Source: Sphingomonadales bacterium
Lineage (GTDB): Bacteria; Pseudomonadota; Alphaproteobacteria; Sphingomonadales; Sphingomonadaceae
Direction: 5' to 3'
Length of the DNA: 6,488 bases
Assembly: GCA_020200935.1 (NCBI GenBank)
Contig: JAIVHR010000033.1
Coordinates: forward strand, 1 to 6,488
Positions within the stretch are counted from its first letter, which is position 1, and each line of letters begins with the position of its first letter. The notes under the pieces are model-generated. The model did no database searches, was not told where the DNA came from, and saw nothing but the letters and a program-made list of their open reading frames with translations. This document shows positions 1-5,391 of this stretch, one piece after another. The translations under genes and the position numbers were made by a program.

Positions 1-527
1 CGATCCCCGCGCCGCCCGCGATCCCGACCTACCGGGTGCCGCCGCCGGCCGGCGAGGCGCAAGCCGCGCCGCTTCCCGCCGCCGAAGCGATGGCGCTCCA
101 CCTCGCCCATGATTGCGACGGCATCGACGAAGAGCTGTTGCGCAACGTCGCCCATCCGCTCGCCGGCGGCGGCGATCTGATCCTGATCTCCTGCAGCCGC
201 GGCGCTTACAATTTCAGCGATATCGCCTTCGTCCGGCGGGGCGGCGAACTGACCCCGGCGCGCTTCGACCGGGTGTTCTCCTGGGGCGATGCGGGCGAGA
301 TACCGCTGCTGGTCAACAGCTACTGGGCCGACGGCGAGCTCGGCACTTATGCCAAGGGCCGCGGCATCGGCGATTGCGGCACCGCCGAGCGTTTCGCCTG
401 GGACGGCGCGATGTTCCGGCTGATCGAGCGGCGCGAGATGAACGAATGCCGAGGCAGTCCGCATTGGATCACCGTCTGGCGGGCGGAGGCTGTGGTCGGA
501 AATGGAAGTAACCACAAAAACCGTTAG
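1..527 (+). CDS. DUF1176 family protein, C-terminal part (5' end outside window)
   Basis: The frame is open from base 3 to the TAG at 525-527, giving about 174 codons. The codons before the first possible GTG (position 36) read as ordinary protein, so this is the C-terminal part of a longer gene. The ending, with ECRGS followed by WITVWRAE, is the typical end of DUF1176 proteins, which from memory are about 340 residues. Other family-like stretches are the HDCDG segment, the ISCSRGAYN segment and the YAKGRGIGDCG segment, with several cysteines that may pair if the protein is exported. The family's function is unknown. The last residues (VVGNGSNHKNR) look unlike the family, and the stop codon lies inside a palindromic repeat that begins at 521, so the tail was probably altered when the repeat arrived. 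The gene converges with egtD. The family call is by recognition only. Confidence 0.8.
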   Translation, partial: IPAPPAIPTYRVPPPAGEAQAAPLPAAEAMALHLAHDCDGIDEELLRNVAHPLAGGGDLILISCSRGAYNFSDIAFVRRGGELTPARFDRVFSWGDAGEIPLLVNSYWADGELGTYAKGRGIGDCGTAERFAWDGAMFRLIERREMNECRGSPHWITVWRAEAVVGNGSNHKNR

Positions 528-593
528 CCCTGAGCTTGTCGAAGGGCGTTTCGCGCGTGGAGAGACGGGCTTCGACAGGCTCAGCCCTAACGG
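521..593. repeat. Inverted repeat between DUF1176 gene and egtD
   Basis: Two 24-base arms, 521-544 and 570-593, are inverted copies with three mismatches and a 25-base loop. Each arm runs from CCGTTAG through a TGAGC(T/C)TGTCGAAG-type core. This core is a very common intergenic palindrome in sphingomonads, as I recall it. The left arm contains the TAG stop of the upstream gene. Lying between convergent genes, it may serve as a bidirectional terminator, although neither side has a clear U-tract. A 17-base piece (532-548) recurs exactly at 4238-4254. Confidence 0.85.
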
Positions 594-623
594 ACTCCTG
601 CATCGGCCATTCCTTCTGCTACC

Positions 624-1508
624 TCACGGCGCCGTCCGTTCGGGCTGCGCCTCGGCGAGGATCAGCGCGAACTGGTCCTTCTCGTCGGTCCATTCGCGGA
701 TCATCGTCCAGCCGCCGGCGCGCAGCAGGATGCGCGCGTCGCGGGGGCCGTATTTGTGGCTGTTCTCGGTATGGATCGTCTCGGCGGCAGCCATGTGGAA
801 ACGCACTCCCGCGACCTCGAAATCGACATCGCGCACGGCCTCGATATGCATCTCGATGCGTGCCAGATTGTCGTTCCAGATCGCGCGGTGGCGGAAAGCA
901 TCGGCGGGCATGGTGCCGCCGAGCTCGCGGTTGATCCGCGCGATCAGATTGAGGTTGAAGGCCGCGGTGACCCCCTGCGCATCGTCATAGGCCGGGACGA
1001 GCACCGTGGGATCCTTGATCCCGATCGTCGAGCCCGGGAAGAAGCCGAGCTTGGGCAGCGGTTCGACCTCGGCGGGCAGATCGACCTTGCGGGTGAAATC
1101 CGCCTCGACCGGATGGACCGGCAGGTCGGGGAATTCGGCGGCCAACCCGTCGGCCGCTTCGCGCAGGAATTCGCCCGAAATGTCGATCGGCACATAGGCT
1201 GCGGGGCGGATCGCGCCGAGCAGCAGCGGCGTCTTGGCCGAGCTGCCCGAGCCGAATTCGATCACCGCGCGCCCTGCTCCGATCGCTTCTCCGACCTCGC
1301 CCGCAAAACACTCGAGCAGCGCCCGCTCGGTGCGCGTCGGATAATATTCGGGAAGGTCGGTGATCGCCTCGAACAGCTCCGATCCCTTGAGATCGTAAAG
1401 CCAACGCGCGCCGATCGCGCGCGGGCGCGTCTTCAGCCCGTCGAGCACCGCCGCGCGAAATGCGGGATCGGGTCTGTCGCTTGCCGGGTCGCTCATCGGT
1501 TGCCCCAT
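624..1508 (-). CDS. egtD: L-histidine N-alpha-methyltransferase EgtD, with internal in-frame deletion
   Basis: EgtD transfers three methyl groups from S-adenosylmethionine to histidine, making hercynine, the first step of ergothioneine synthesis in the cytosol. Clear family motifs: WLYD (36-39), LPEYYPTRTE (52-61), the SAM-binding FGSGSSAKT (85-93), PIDIS (107-111), EADF (135-138), FFPGSTIG (156-163), AYDDAQGVTAAFN (173-185), RIEMH (217-221), and TENSHKYG (247-254), which carries the expected Glu and Ser. Usual members run on from GSTIGN for about 30 residues (helix and strand 5 of the Rossmann fold) before the (V/I)KD segment. Here GSTIG is followed directly by IKDP at bases 1014-1022, so Asn166 (M. 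smegmatis numbering) and about 29 more residues are missing. Length is 294 aa against about 320. The first ATG is at 1508; a second at 1496 (MSDPAS) is equally plausible, and neither has a strong Shine-Dalgarno. It lies downstream of egtB. Family call is firm; activity is doubtful. Confidence 0.93.
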   Translation of the reverse strand: MGQPMSDPASDRPDPAFRAAVLDGLKTRPRAIGARWLYDLKGSELFEAITDLPEYYPTRTERALLECFAGEVGEAIGAGRAVIEFGSGSSAKTPLLLGAIRPAAYVPIDISGEFLREAADGLAAEFPDLPVHPVEADFTRKVDLPAEVEPLPKLGFFPGSTIGIKDPTVLVPAYDDAQGVTAAFNLNLIARINRELGGTMPADAFRHRAIWNDNLARIEMHIEAVRDVDFEVAGVRFHMAAAETIHTENSHKYGPRDARILLRAGGWTMIREWTDEKDQFALILAEAQPERTAP

Positions 1509-1520
1509 TGTTCTTTCGAA

Positions 1521-1708
1521 GCCCTCCCCCTTGATGGGGGAGGGTTTGGGTGGGGGTGACCTCTCGGTCCGGCACTTCGCCAGCCGGTGCTTGATAATGC
1601 CGAGAGGTCACCCCACCCCCGGCCCAGCGTCGGGTTAACAGCGCCCCGCGCTGTTAAGGCCATGCCGGGGGCATGGCCGACCCGACGCTCCATCAAGGGG
1701 AGGGGAGT
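1521..1708. repeat. Composite nested palindromic element between egtB and egtD
   Basis: The 216-base gap is almost wholly palindromic. An outer stem pairs 1522-1537 with 1690-1704 (15 bp, one bulged C at 1526). Inside, hairpin A has perfect 15-bp arms 1553-1567 and 1600-1614, extendable imperfectly to 1542-1567 with 1600-1625. Directly after it, a 9-bp stem (1626-1634 with 1681-1689) encloses two abutting hairpins: 1635-1644 with 1648-1657 (10 bp) and 1658-1666 with 1670-1678 (9 bp). The first arm can alternatively fold alone (1522-1530 with 1536-1544). It would be transcribed in any egtB-egtD mRNA and could stabilise or attenuate it. It contains no coding sequence; it resembles a non-autonomous intergenic repeat. 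Confidence 0.88.
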
Positions 1709-1724
1709 AACGTTTCGTCCCATT

Positions 1725-3008
1725 TCAAAGATCCCGCGCCAGGCGCAGGCCGGCGAATTGCCAGCGCATATGCGGATAGAAGAAGTTGCGGTAGCTGGCC
1801 CGCGAATGGCCGCGCGGCGTCGCGCAGCTCGCGCCCTTGAGCACATACTGGCCGACCATGAACTTGCCGTTATATTCGCCGACCGCGCCGGGCGCCGCGC
1901 GGAAGCCCGGATGCGGCTGATAGGCGCTCTGCGTCCATTCCCAGACGTCGCCGAACAGTTGCTTGACACCATCGCCGGGCCGGGCCGGCCGCGGGCGCGG
2001 CTCGCCCGCGCCGTCGAGCTGGTTGCCGGCGGCCGGATCGGCCTCGCGCGCGGCATCCTCCCATTCGGCCTCGCTCGGCAGGCGGAAGCCGGTCCAGCTC
2101 GCATAGGCGTCGGCCTCGTAATAGCTGACATGAGAGACGGGCGCCGAGAGATCGATCGGCTGCCTACCGGCGAGGCCGAAGCGATACCAGCGGCCGTTCT
2201 TCTCCTTGCGCCAATAGAGCGGCGCCTCGACGCGGTTATCCTCGACCCAGGCCCAGCCTTCCATCAGCCAATGTTCGTGCCGCCGATATCCACCGGCCTC
2301 GATGAACTCGATCCATTCGCCGTTGGTGACCGGCCGGTCGGCGAGCGCATGCGGGTTGAGATAGACCTTGTGGCGCGGCCCTTCGCAATCGAAGGCGAAG
2401 CCTTCTCGCCTATCGGCGGCGCCGCAGCCGATCTCGACCTCTCCGGTGCGGCCCTCGATCCATTCGACCGGCCCGGGCGCCTCGGCCGGTTCGGCGGGGG
2501 CGGGATCGAACAAGGCCGGCTCGAGCGGATTCTGCGCGAAGAGATGCTGGATATCCATCAGCAGCAATTCCTGATGCTGCTGCTCGTGGTTGAGGCCGAG
2601 TTCGACGAGCTCGCGCGGCCGATCCCCGAGACCGGGCAGCGCGGCGCCCAGCGCTTCGTTGACATGACGGCGATAGGCGAGGATTTCGTCGAGCGAGGGA
2701 CGCGTGATCATTCCGCGCTGCGGCCGCGCATGGCGTTCGCCCTCGGCCTCGTAATAGCTGTTGAAGAGGAACGGCCAGGCCTCGTCGAAAAGTGCGTAAC
2801 CCTCGACATGGTCGCGCAGCACGAAACTCTCGAAGAACCAGGTCGTATGCGCCAGATGCCACTTGGCCGGCGAGGCGTCCTCCATCGACTGGACCGTCGC
2901 GTCGGCATCCGAGAGCGGCGCGGCGAGCGCCTCGGTCAGCGCGCGCACGGCGCCGAAGCGCTGACCCGGCGCATCGGATTTCAGGCGGGCTCCCATACGG
3001 CTTGCCAT
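1725..3008 (-). CDS. egtB: Ergothioneine biosynthesis sulfoxide synthase EgtB (type-II-like)
   Basis: EgtB is a non-haem iron enzyme that uses oxygen to join a thiol to the imidazole of hercynine, giving a sulfoxide that a lyase later cleaves to ergothioneine. The protein has 427 residues from the ATG at 3008, chosen because GAGGAG lies six bases upstream; a longer frame to 3080 lacks such a site. The N-terminal DinB-like domain carries WHLAHTTWFFE (50-60) and NHEQQHQELLL (140-150); the likely iron ligands are H54, H141 and H145. NSYYE (83-87) gives a Tyr-Tyr pair (85-86) like that described for the Chloracidobacterium type-II enzyme. The C-terminal formylglycine-enzyme-like domain shows VTNGEW (227-232), RLPSEAEWE (309-317), GDVWEWT (353-359), GEYNGKFM (377-384) and RNFFYPHMRWQFAGLRLARD (407-426). 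It lies upstream of egtD on the same strand. Type II use of cysteine as thiol donor is inferred from motifs and from the absence of egtA and egtC nearby. Confidence 0.95.
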   Translation of the reverse strand: MASRMGARLKSDAPGQRFGAVRALTEALAAPLSDADATVQSMEDASPAKWHLAHTTWFFESFVLRDHVEGYALFDEAWPFLFNSYYEAEGERHARPQRGMITRPSLDEILAYRRHVNEALGAALPGLGDRPRELVELGLNHEQQHQELLLMDIQHLFAQNPLEPALFDPAPAEPAEAPGPVEWIEGRTGEVEIGCGAADRREGFAFDCEGPRHKVYLNPHALADRPVTNGEWIEFIEAGGYRRHEHWLMEGWAWVEDNRVEAPLYWRKEKNGRWYRFGLAGRQPIDLSAPVSHVSYYEADAYASWTGFRLPSEAEWEDAAREADPAAGNQLDGAGEPRPRPARPGDGVKQLFGDVWEWTQSAYQPHPGFRAAPGAVGEYNGKFMVGQYVLKGASCATPRGHSRASYRNFFYPHMRWQFAGLRLARDL

Positions 3009-3014
3009 GATCTG

Positions 3015-3020
3015 CTCCTC
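3015..3020 (-). promoter_or_regulatory. Ribosome-binding site of egtB
   Basis: GAGGAG on the minus strand, six bases before the ATG at 3008. It decides the start: the in-frame ATG at 3080 would add 24 residues (Gly/Ala/Pro/Arg-rich, not family-like) and would place this site within the coding region. Confidence 0.8.
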
Positions 3021-3105
3021 GATCGTCGCGGCGGGCGGGCGGGCGGCACCCTTCCCTGAAAGGTCACAAGAGTCACGCACCCCAGGGGGAGAAAGCGCGC
3101 CGCCC

Positions 3106-3135
3106 GGAATTTGTTCAATTGCAGCGCAATATTCC
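3106..3135. promoter_or_regulatory. Dyad in the egtB upstream region (possible operator)
   Basis: This lies in the 200-base gap between the adenosyltransferase stop and egtB, the likely place for an egtB promoter if the gene is not read through from upstream. A perfect ATTGC-AGC-GCAAT dyad (3118-3130) sits inside GGAAT (3106-3110) and ATTCC (3131-3135). The surroundings are the most AT-rich part of the gap. On the minus strand a TTGAAC hexamer could act as a -35 box, but I see no convincing -10. The binding protein, if any, is unknown. Confidence 0.25.
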
Positions 3136-3145
3136 GCCCCGATCT

Positions 3146-3166
3146 CCTGTCGCCGTCGGCGGCAGG
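3146..3166. terminator. Possible hairpin downstream of the adenosyltransferase gene
   Basis: CCTG-T-CGCCG-T-CGGCG-G-CAGG forms a compact GC-rich hairpin about 40 bases past the stop of the adenosyltransferase gene. There is no U-tract on the minus-strand transcript, so a Rho-independent terminator is only possible; the hairpin could also be incidental in GC-rich DNA. A perfect palindrome AGCGATCGCT lies nearer the stop at 3196-3205. Confidence 0.2.
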
Positions 3167-3208
3167 GAACATAGCAGGAACGAGTGCCGCAGGAAAGCGA
3201 TCGCTCCG

Positions 3209-3778
3209 CTAACGCGTCGCGCCGGGCCGCCAGAGTATGTCGCCGTCGGCTCCGGCGTTGACCGCGCGGGCGAGGACGAAGAGATGGTCGGAGAGCCGGT
3301 TGAGATAGGCGAGCGCCCGCGGATTGAGCGCGACCTCGTGGCCCGCCGCGACCGCCGCGCGCTCGGCCCGGCGCACGATTGCGCGGGCGAGATGGAGCTG
3401 CGCGGCCGCCGGATCGCCGCCGGGGAGGATGAAGCTGGTCAGCGGATCGAGCGCGGCGTTGAGTTGGTCGATCTCGGCCTCGAGCCGCTCGATCTGGGCG
3501 GCGGTCATCCGCAATTCGCTGTCGGACGGCTCGAAATCCTCGCCCGGCGAGGCGAGATCGGCGCCGAGATCGAAGAGTTCATTCTGGATGCGCGCGAGCA
3601 TCGCGCGGTGCCCCTCGTCGTCGAGATGAAGCAGCGCTGCCCCGATCGCGCAATTGGCCTCGTCGACATCGCCGATCGCCGCCATCCGCGGATCGGACTT
3701 GGCGACCCGCGAACCGTCGACGAGCCCGGTCTCGCCGCCATCGCCGGTGCGGGTATAGATCTTGTTGAGCTTGACCAT
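3209..3778 (-). CDS. pduO: PduO-type cob(I)alamin / cob(I)yrinic acid a,c-diamide adenosyltransferase
   Basis: This enzyme transfers the adenosyl group of ATP to the cobalt of reduced cobalamin or its precursor, making adenosylcobalamin in the cytosol. The 189-residue length is normal for the PduO/MMAB family, an all-alpha trimer. Signatures: KIYTRTGDGGETGL (6-19), the N-terminal ATP-binding stretch; GDVDEANC (36-43); RIQNELFDLGADLA (63-76); FILPGG (116-121); ARAIVRRAER (131-140); and NPRALAYLNRLSDHLFVLAR (152-171), with the conserved Arg, Asn and Asp residues. The ATG at 3778 directly precedes the first family motif. No strong Shine-Dalgarno is seen; the best candidate, AAGG at 3789-3792, lies in the palindromic element that fills the gap to the upstream HIG1-like gene. 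The stop is TAG. I see no B12 riboswitch signature upstream. A CobA-type enzyme is excluded because the fold motifs differ. Confidence 0.95.
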   Translation of the reverse strand: MVKLNKIYTRTGDGGETGLVDGSRVAKSDPRMAAIGDVDEANCAIGAALLHLDDEGHRAMLARIQNELFDLGADLASPGEDFEPSDSELRMTAAQIERLEAEIDQLNAALDPLTSFILPGGDPAAAQLHLARAIVRRAERAAVAAGHEVALNPRALAYLNRLSDHLFVLARAVNAGADGDILWRPGATR

Positions 3779-3779
3779 C

Positions 3780-3917
3780 TTTGTCAGACCTTAGCTAGCG
3801 CTAAGGCGCGGCACCAGCCCGCGCCCCCTCCCGGCCTCCCAACAGGGTATTCTCATGGGAGGCCGGGAGGGGGCGCGGGCTGGTGCCGCGCTCGACCGTA
3901 AGGTCGAGTCTGACAAA
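3780..3917. repeat. Cloverleaf-like palindromic element filling the gap before pduO
   Basis: The element takes up 138 of the 142 bases between the HIG1-like gene and the adenosyltransferase gene. An outer stem pairs 3780-3789 with 3908-3917 (10 bp). Inside it, without any linker, are three hairpins: 3790-3795 with 3800-3805 (6 bp, TAGC loop); a perfect 35-bp arm, 3806-3840 with 3857-3891, and a 16-base loop; and 3892-3897 with 3902-3907 (6 bp, GTAA loop). Every base outside the loops is paired, giving a four-way junction. It starts one base from the pduO ATG and includes the best candidate for its ribosome-binding site, so folding could affect translation. No coding sequence is present. Confidence 0.92.
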
Positions 3918-3920
3918 AAC

Positions 3921-4145
3921 TTAGCGCCCCATCAGGAGCAGCAGCAGCACGACGATCACCACGGCGATCGCCTGCATCGCGATGCGGCCCTGCATCGCTC
4001 TATTCTGCAGCCGGGCCGACTGGTTGGGGCCCTCGCCCTTCAGATCCGCCTCGGTCGTCCTCAGAAACTGGACGATGCCGCGGACGAGGAAAAAGACGGT
4101 GGCGCCCATCGCGGCGACAAGCAGGATGACGAGAATCGTTTGCAT
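3921..4145 (-). CDS. Small two-helix membrane protein, HIG1-like / twin transmembrane protein
   Basis: A 74-residue protein with two hydrophobic helices (about 3-21 and 55-72) and a polar linker (FLRTTEADLKGEGPNQSARL, 27-46). The linker and QNRAMQGRIAMQ (47-58) resemble bacterial HIG1-domain proteins, whose motif ends in RxxxQ; the fuller QIL-HIG1 motif is only partly matched. In mitochondria HIG1 proteins assist respiratory supercomplexes, but the bacterial role is not established. From memory, alphaproteobacterial genomes often place such a gene just before a cobalamin adenosyltransferase gene, as here, and this supports it being real despite its size. The ATG at 4145 is preceded by AGGCGG close to the start. 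A small dyad, GCCTA-TG-TAGGC (4149-4160), sits just upstream. The stop is TAA, three bases from the palindromic element. Coding status is likely; the function is unknown. Confidence 0.78.
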   Translation of the reverse strand: MQTILVILLVAAMGATVFFLVRGIVQFLRTTEADLKGEGPNQSARLQNRAMQGRIAMQAIAVVIVVLLLLLMGR

Positions 4146-4196
4146 GCCGCCTATGTAGGCCGTGGCGCGCTGAAATCCAACGGCGGGAACGCGGCT

Positions 4197-4336
4197 CTTC
4201 TCCCACGGGGAGAAGGATACGGAGCCTTATTGAGCCCGAGCTTGTCGAAGGGCGAAATTAGGCGGAGTTGGATGAGGGGTTCCGCGCCTTCGATAGGCCG
4301 GAACCCCTCACCCAACCCTCTCCCAATGGGAGAGGG
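4197..4336. repeat. Composite palindromic repeats between gluQ and the HIG1-like gene
   Basis: The gap holds several palindromes in a row. A hairpin of 4197-4204 with 4208-4215 (CTTCTCCC, ACG loop) comes first. Next, GCCC/GGGC at 4234-4237 and 4250-4253 frames the same GAGCTTGTCGAAGGGCG core seen at 532-548. A long arm follows, 4267-4284 with 4299-4316 (17 of 18 paired), whose loop holds a smaller GCCT/AGGC stem. Last is a 9-bp hairpin 4316-4324 with 4328-4336. I did not find an outer stem closing the group. The mix suggests successive insertions of intergenic repeats. Confidence 0.82.
4316..4336 (-). terminator. Hairpin immediately after gluQ stop
   Basis: A perfect 9-bp stem (CCCTCTCCC with GGGAGAGGG, 3-base loop) begins one base after the gluQ TAA. 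It is followed on the minus strand by a second, longer palindrome rather than a U-tract. It may protect the mRNA 3' end or assist termination, but it is also part of the repeat cluster, so terminator function is uncertain. Confidence 0.35.
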
Positions 4337-4337
4337 C

Positions 4338-5204
4338 TTACGTGAACGGAGAGATGTTCGGCACATCCGCGCGCAGCGCCGCCGCCACCTCGGCGCCGTC
4401 CCAGCCCGCCGCGCGCAAAGTCGCCAGCGAGCGCGCGTCGTCGCGCTTGGACAATCGTTTGCCCTCTTCGTCGGTGATCAGCACGTGATGGTGATAGCGC
4501 GGCACCGGCAGGCCGAGCAGATGCTGGAGCAGCCGGTGGACGTCGGTCGAGGCGATAAGATCGTTGCCGCGGACGATATCGGTGATGCCCTGGAAGGCAT
4601 CGTCGACGGTCACCGCGAGATTGTAGGAGGCCGGTGCGTCCTTGCGCGTCAGCACGACGTCGCCGTGAAGCTCCGGCCGCGCCGCGATCCGGCCGAGCGC
4701 GCTGTCTTCCCAGAAGAGCGGTCCGGCAAGCGCCGCGGCCTTCTCCATGTCGAGCCGCCAGGCGAATTCCTCCTCGGCCAACCGCCGTTCGGCGTCGCGC
4801 CTGTCGATGCCACGGCATGTCCCGGGATAGAAGGGGCCGTCTACTCCATGCGGCGCGGAAGCGCTCGCCGCGATCTCGGCGGCGATTTCCTTGCGGGTGC
4901 AGAAGCACGGATAGACGAGGCCGCGCGTCTTGAGGGTCTCGAGCGCCGCCCGATAGGCGTCGAAGCGCTCCGACTGCCGCATCGGCTCGCCGTCCCAATC
5001 GAGCCCGAGCCAGGCGAGATCCTCCTCGATGCCGGCGTAATATTCCTCGCGCACCCGCCCCGCGTCGATATCCTCGAAACGCAGCAGGAAGCGCCCGCCG
5101 GCCCCGCGCGCGAAATCCTGTGCGCGGATCGCCGAAAAGCCGTGGCCGAGATGCAGCCGCCCGGTCGGGCTCGGCGCGAAGCGTGTGACCGTCGCGCCGC
5201 TCAT
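4338..5204 (-). CDS. gluQ: Glutamyl-Q tRNA(Asp) synthetase GluQRS
   Basis: GluQRS activates glutamate with ATP and attaches it to the queuosine base at position 34 of tRNA-Asp, not to the tRNA 3' end. It is a cytosolic paralogue of the glutamyl-tRNA synthetase catalytic domain. The protein has 288 residues, about the usual length, without the anticodon-binding domain of GltX. Evidence: FAPSPTGRLHLGH (9-21) with the HIGH-type HLGH at 18-21; FEDIDAGR (43-50); a zinc site CxC...YxxxC at C100, C102, Y126 and C130; DVVLTRKD (182-189) followed by SYNLAVTVDD (193-202); RGNDL (212-216); HHHVLI (238-243); and the KMSKS-type KRLSK (249-253). The ATG at 5204 lies only a few residues before the conserved FAPSPTG; upstream there is only a weak purine-rich GGAAAA. 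It is divergent from the HNH gene. All key motifs are intact, so it is probably functional. Confidence 0.96.
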   Translation of the reverse strand: MSGATVTRFAPSPTGRLHLGHGFSAIRAQDFARGAGGRFLLRFEDIDAGRVREEYYAGIEEDLAWLGLDWDGEPMRQSERFDAYRAALETLKTRGLVYPCFCTRKEIAAEIAASASAPHGVDGPFYPGTCRGIDRRDAERRLAEEEFAWRLDMEKAAALAGPLFWEDSALGRIAARPELHGDVVLTRKDAPASYNLAVTVDDAFQGITDIVRGNDLIASTDVHRLLQHLLGLPVPRYHHHVLITDEEGKRLSKRDDARSLATLRAAGWDGAEVAAALRADVPNISPFT

Positions 5205-5391
5205 CCCGATTTTCCGCGGATCGGCACTTGACCGCGACTTGAGGGTCTGGTTGTCATCATCGCGTCATGCCCGATTGGCTAAGGGCGTGGCGACAGGAAG
5301 GAGACCCGGCTGTCGGTCTCCTCTGTCCTGAGTGCGACAGGCCGGGGGGAGCGGCTTTGCGGGAACCCGCGAAGCTGGAGGCCCGTGCCAC
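5205..5391. promoter_or_regulatory. Divergent intergenic region gluQ / HNH gene with a hairpin
   Basis: This 187-base gap should hold the promoters of both divergent genes. On the plus strand TTGACC (5228-5233) could be a -35 box, with a poor -10 (TTGTCA) 17 bases on; nothing better was found on either strand. A stem of AGGAGACC (5299-5306) with GGTCTCCT (5315-5322), extended by GACAG (5292-5296) with CTGTC (5323-5327) across a two-base bulge, would lie in the HNH gene leader. An 8-base direct repeat GCGACAGG occurs at 5290-5297 and 5334-5341. I see no coding potential here. Confidence 0.45.
5377..5381 (+). promoter_or_regulatory. Ribosome-binding site for the HNH gene (GTG start)
   Basis: GGAGG lies ten bases before the GTG at 5392. 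This supports starting there, at the sequence reading VYHPDIIRHP, instead of at the upstream in-frame GTG at 5332, whose extra 20 residues do not look like the family and would overlap this site. Confidence 0.7.

Noticed and set aside
3029..3046. Short GGGC tandem run before egtB
   Set aside because: About four units in GC-rich DNA; too short to call a meaningful repeat or phase-variable tract.
1587..3059. Long plus-strand open frame opposite egtB (490 codons)
   Set aside because: It lies antisense to a clearly recognisable EgtB, runs across the palindromic element and has no recognisable motif. Long antisense frames are common in GC-rich genes.
3008..3080. Longer EgtB start at 3080
   Set aside because: The extra 24 residues are not family-like, and GAGGAG at proper distance marks the ATG at 3008.
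3780..3917. tRNA or tRNA-like gene suggested by the cloverleaf shape
   Set aside because: The central arm is 35 bp and perfect, and there are no T-loop or anticodon-arm consensus bases and no acceptor-stem/CCA context.
3779..3920. Cobalamin riboswitch before the adenosyltransferase gene
   Set aside because: The gap is structured, but I see no B12-box-like GCCACTG and all pairing is explained by plain inverted repeats.
3855..5231. Long plus-strand open frame opposite gluQ and the HIG1-like gene (458 codons)
   Set aside because: It crosses the repeat clusters and is antisense to GluQRS with all motifs intact; no family features.
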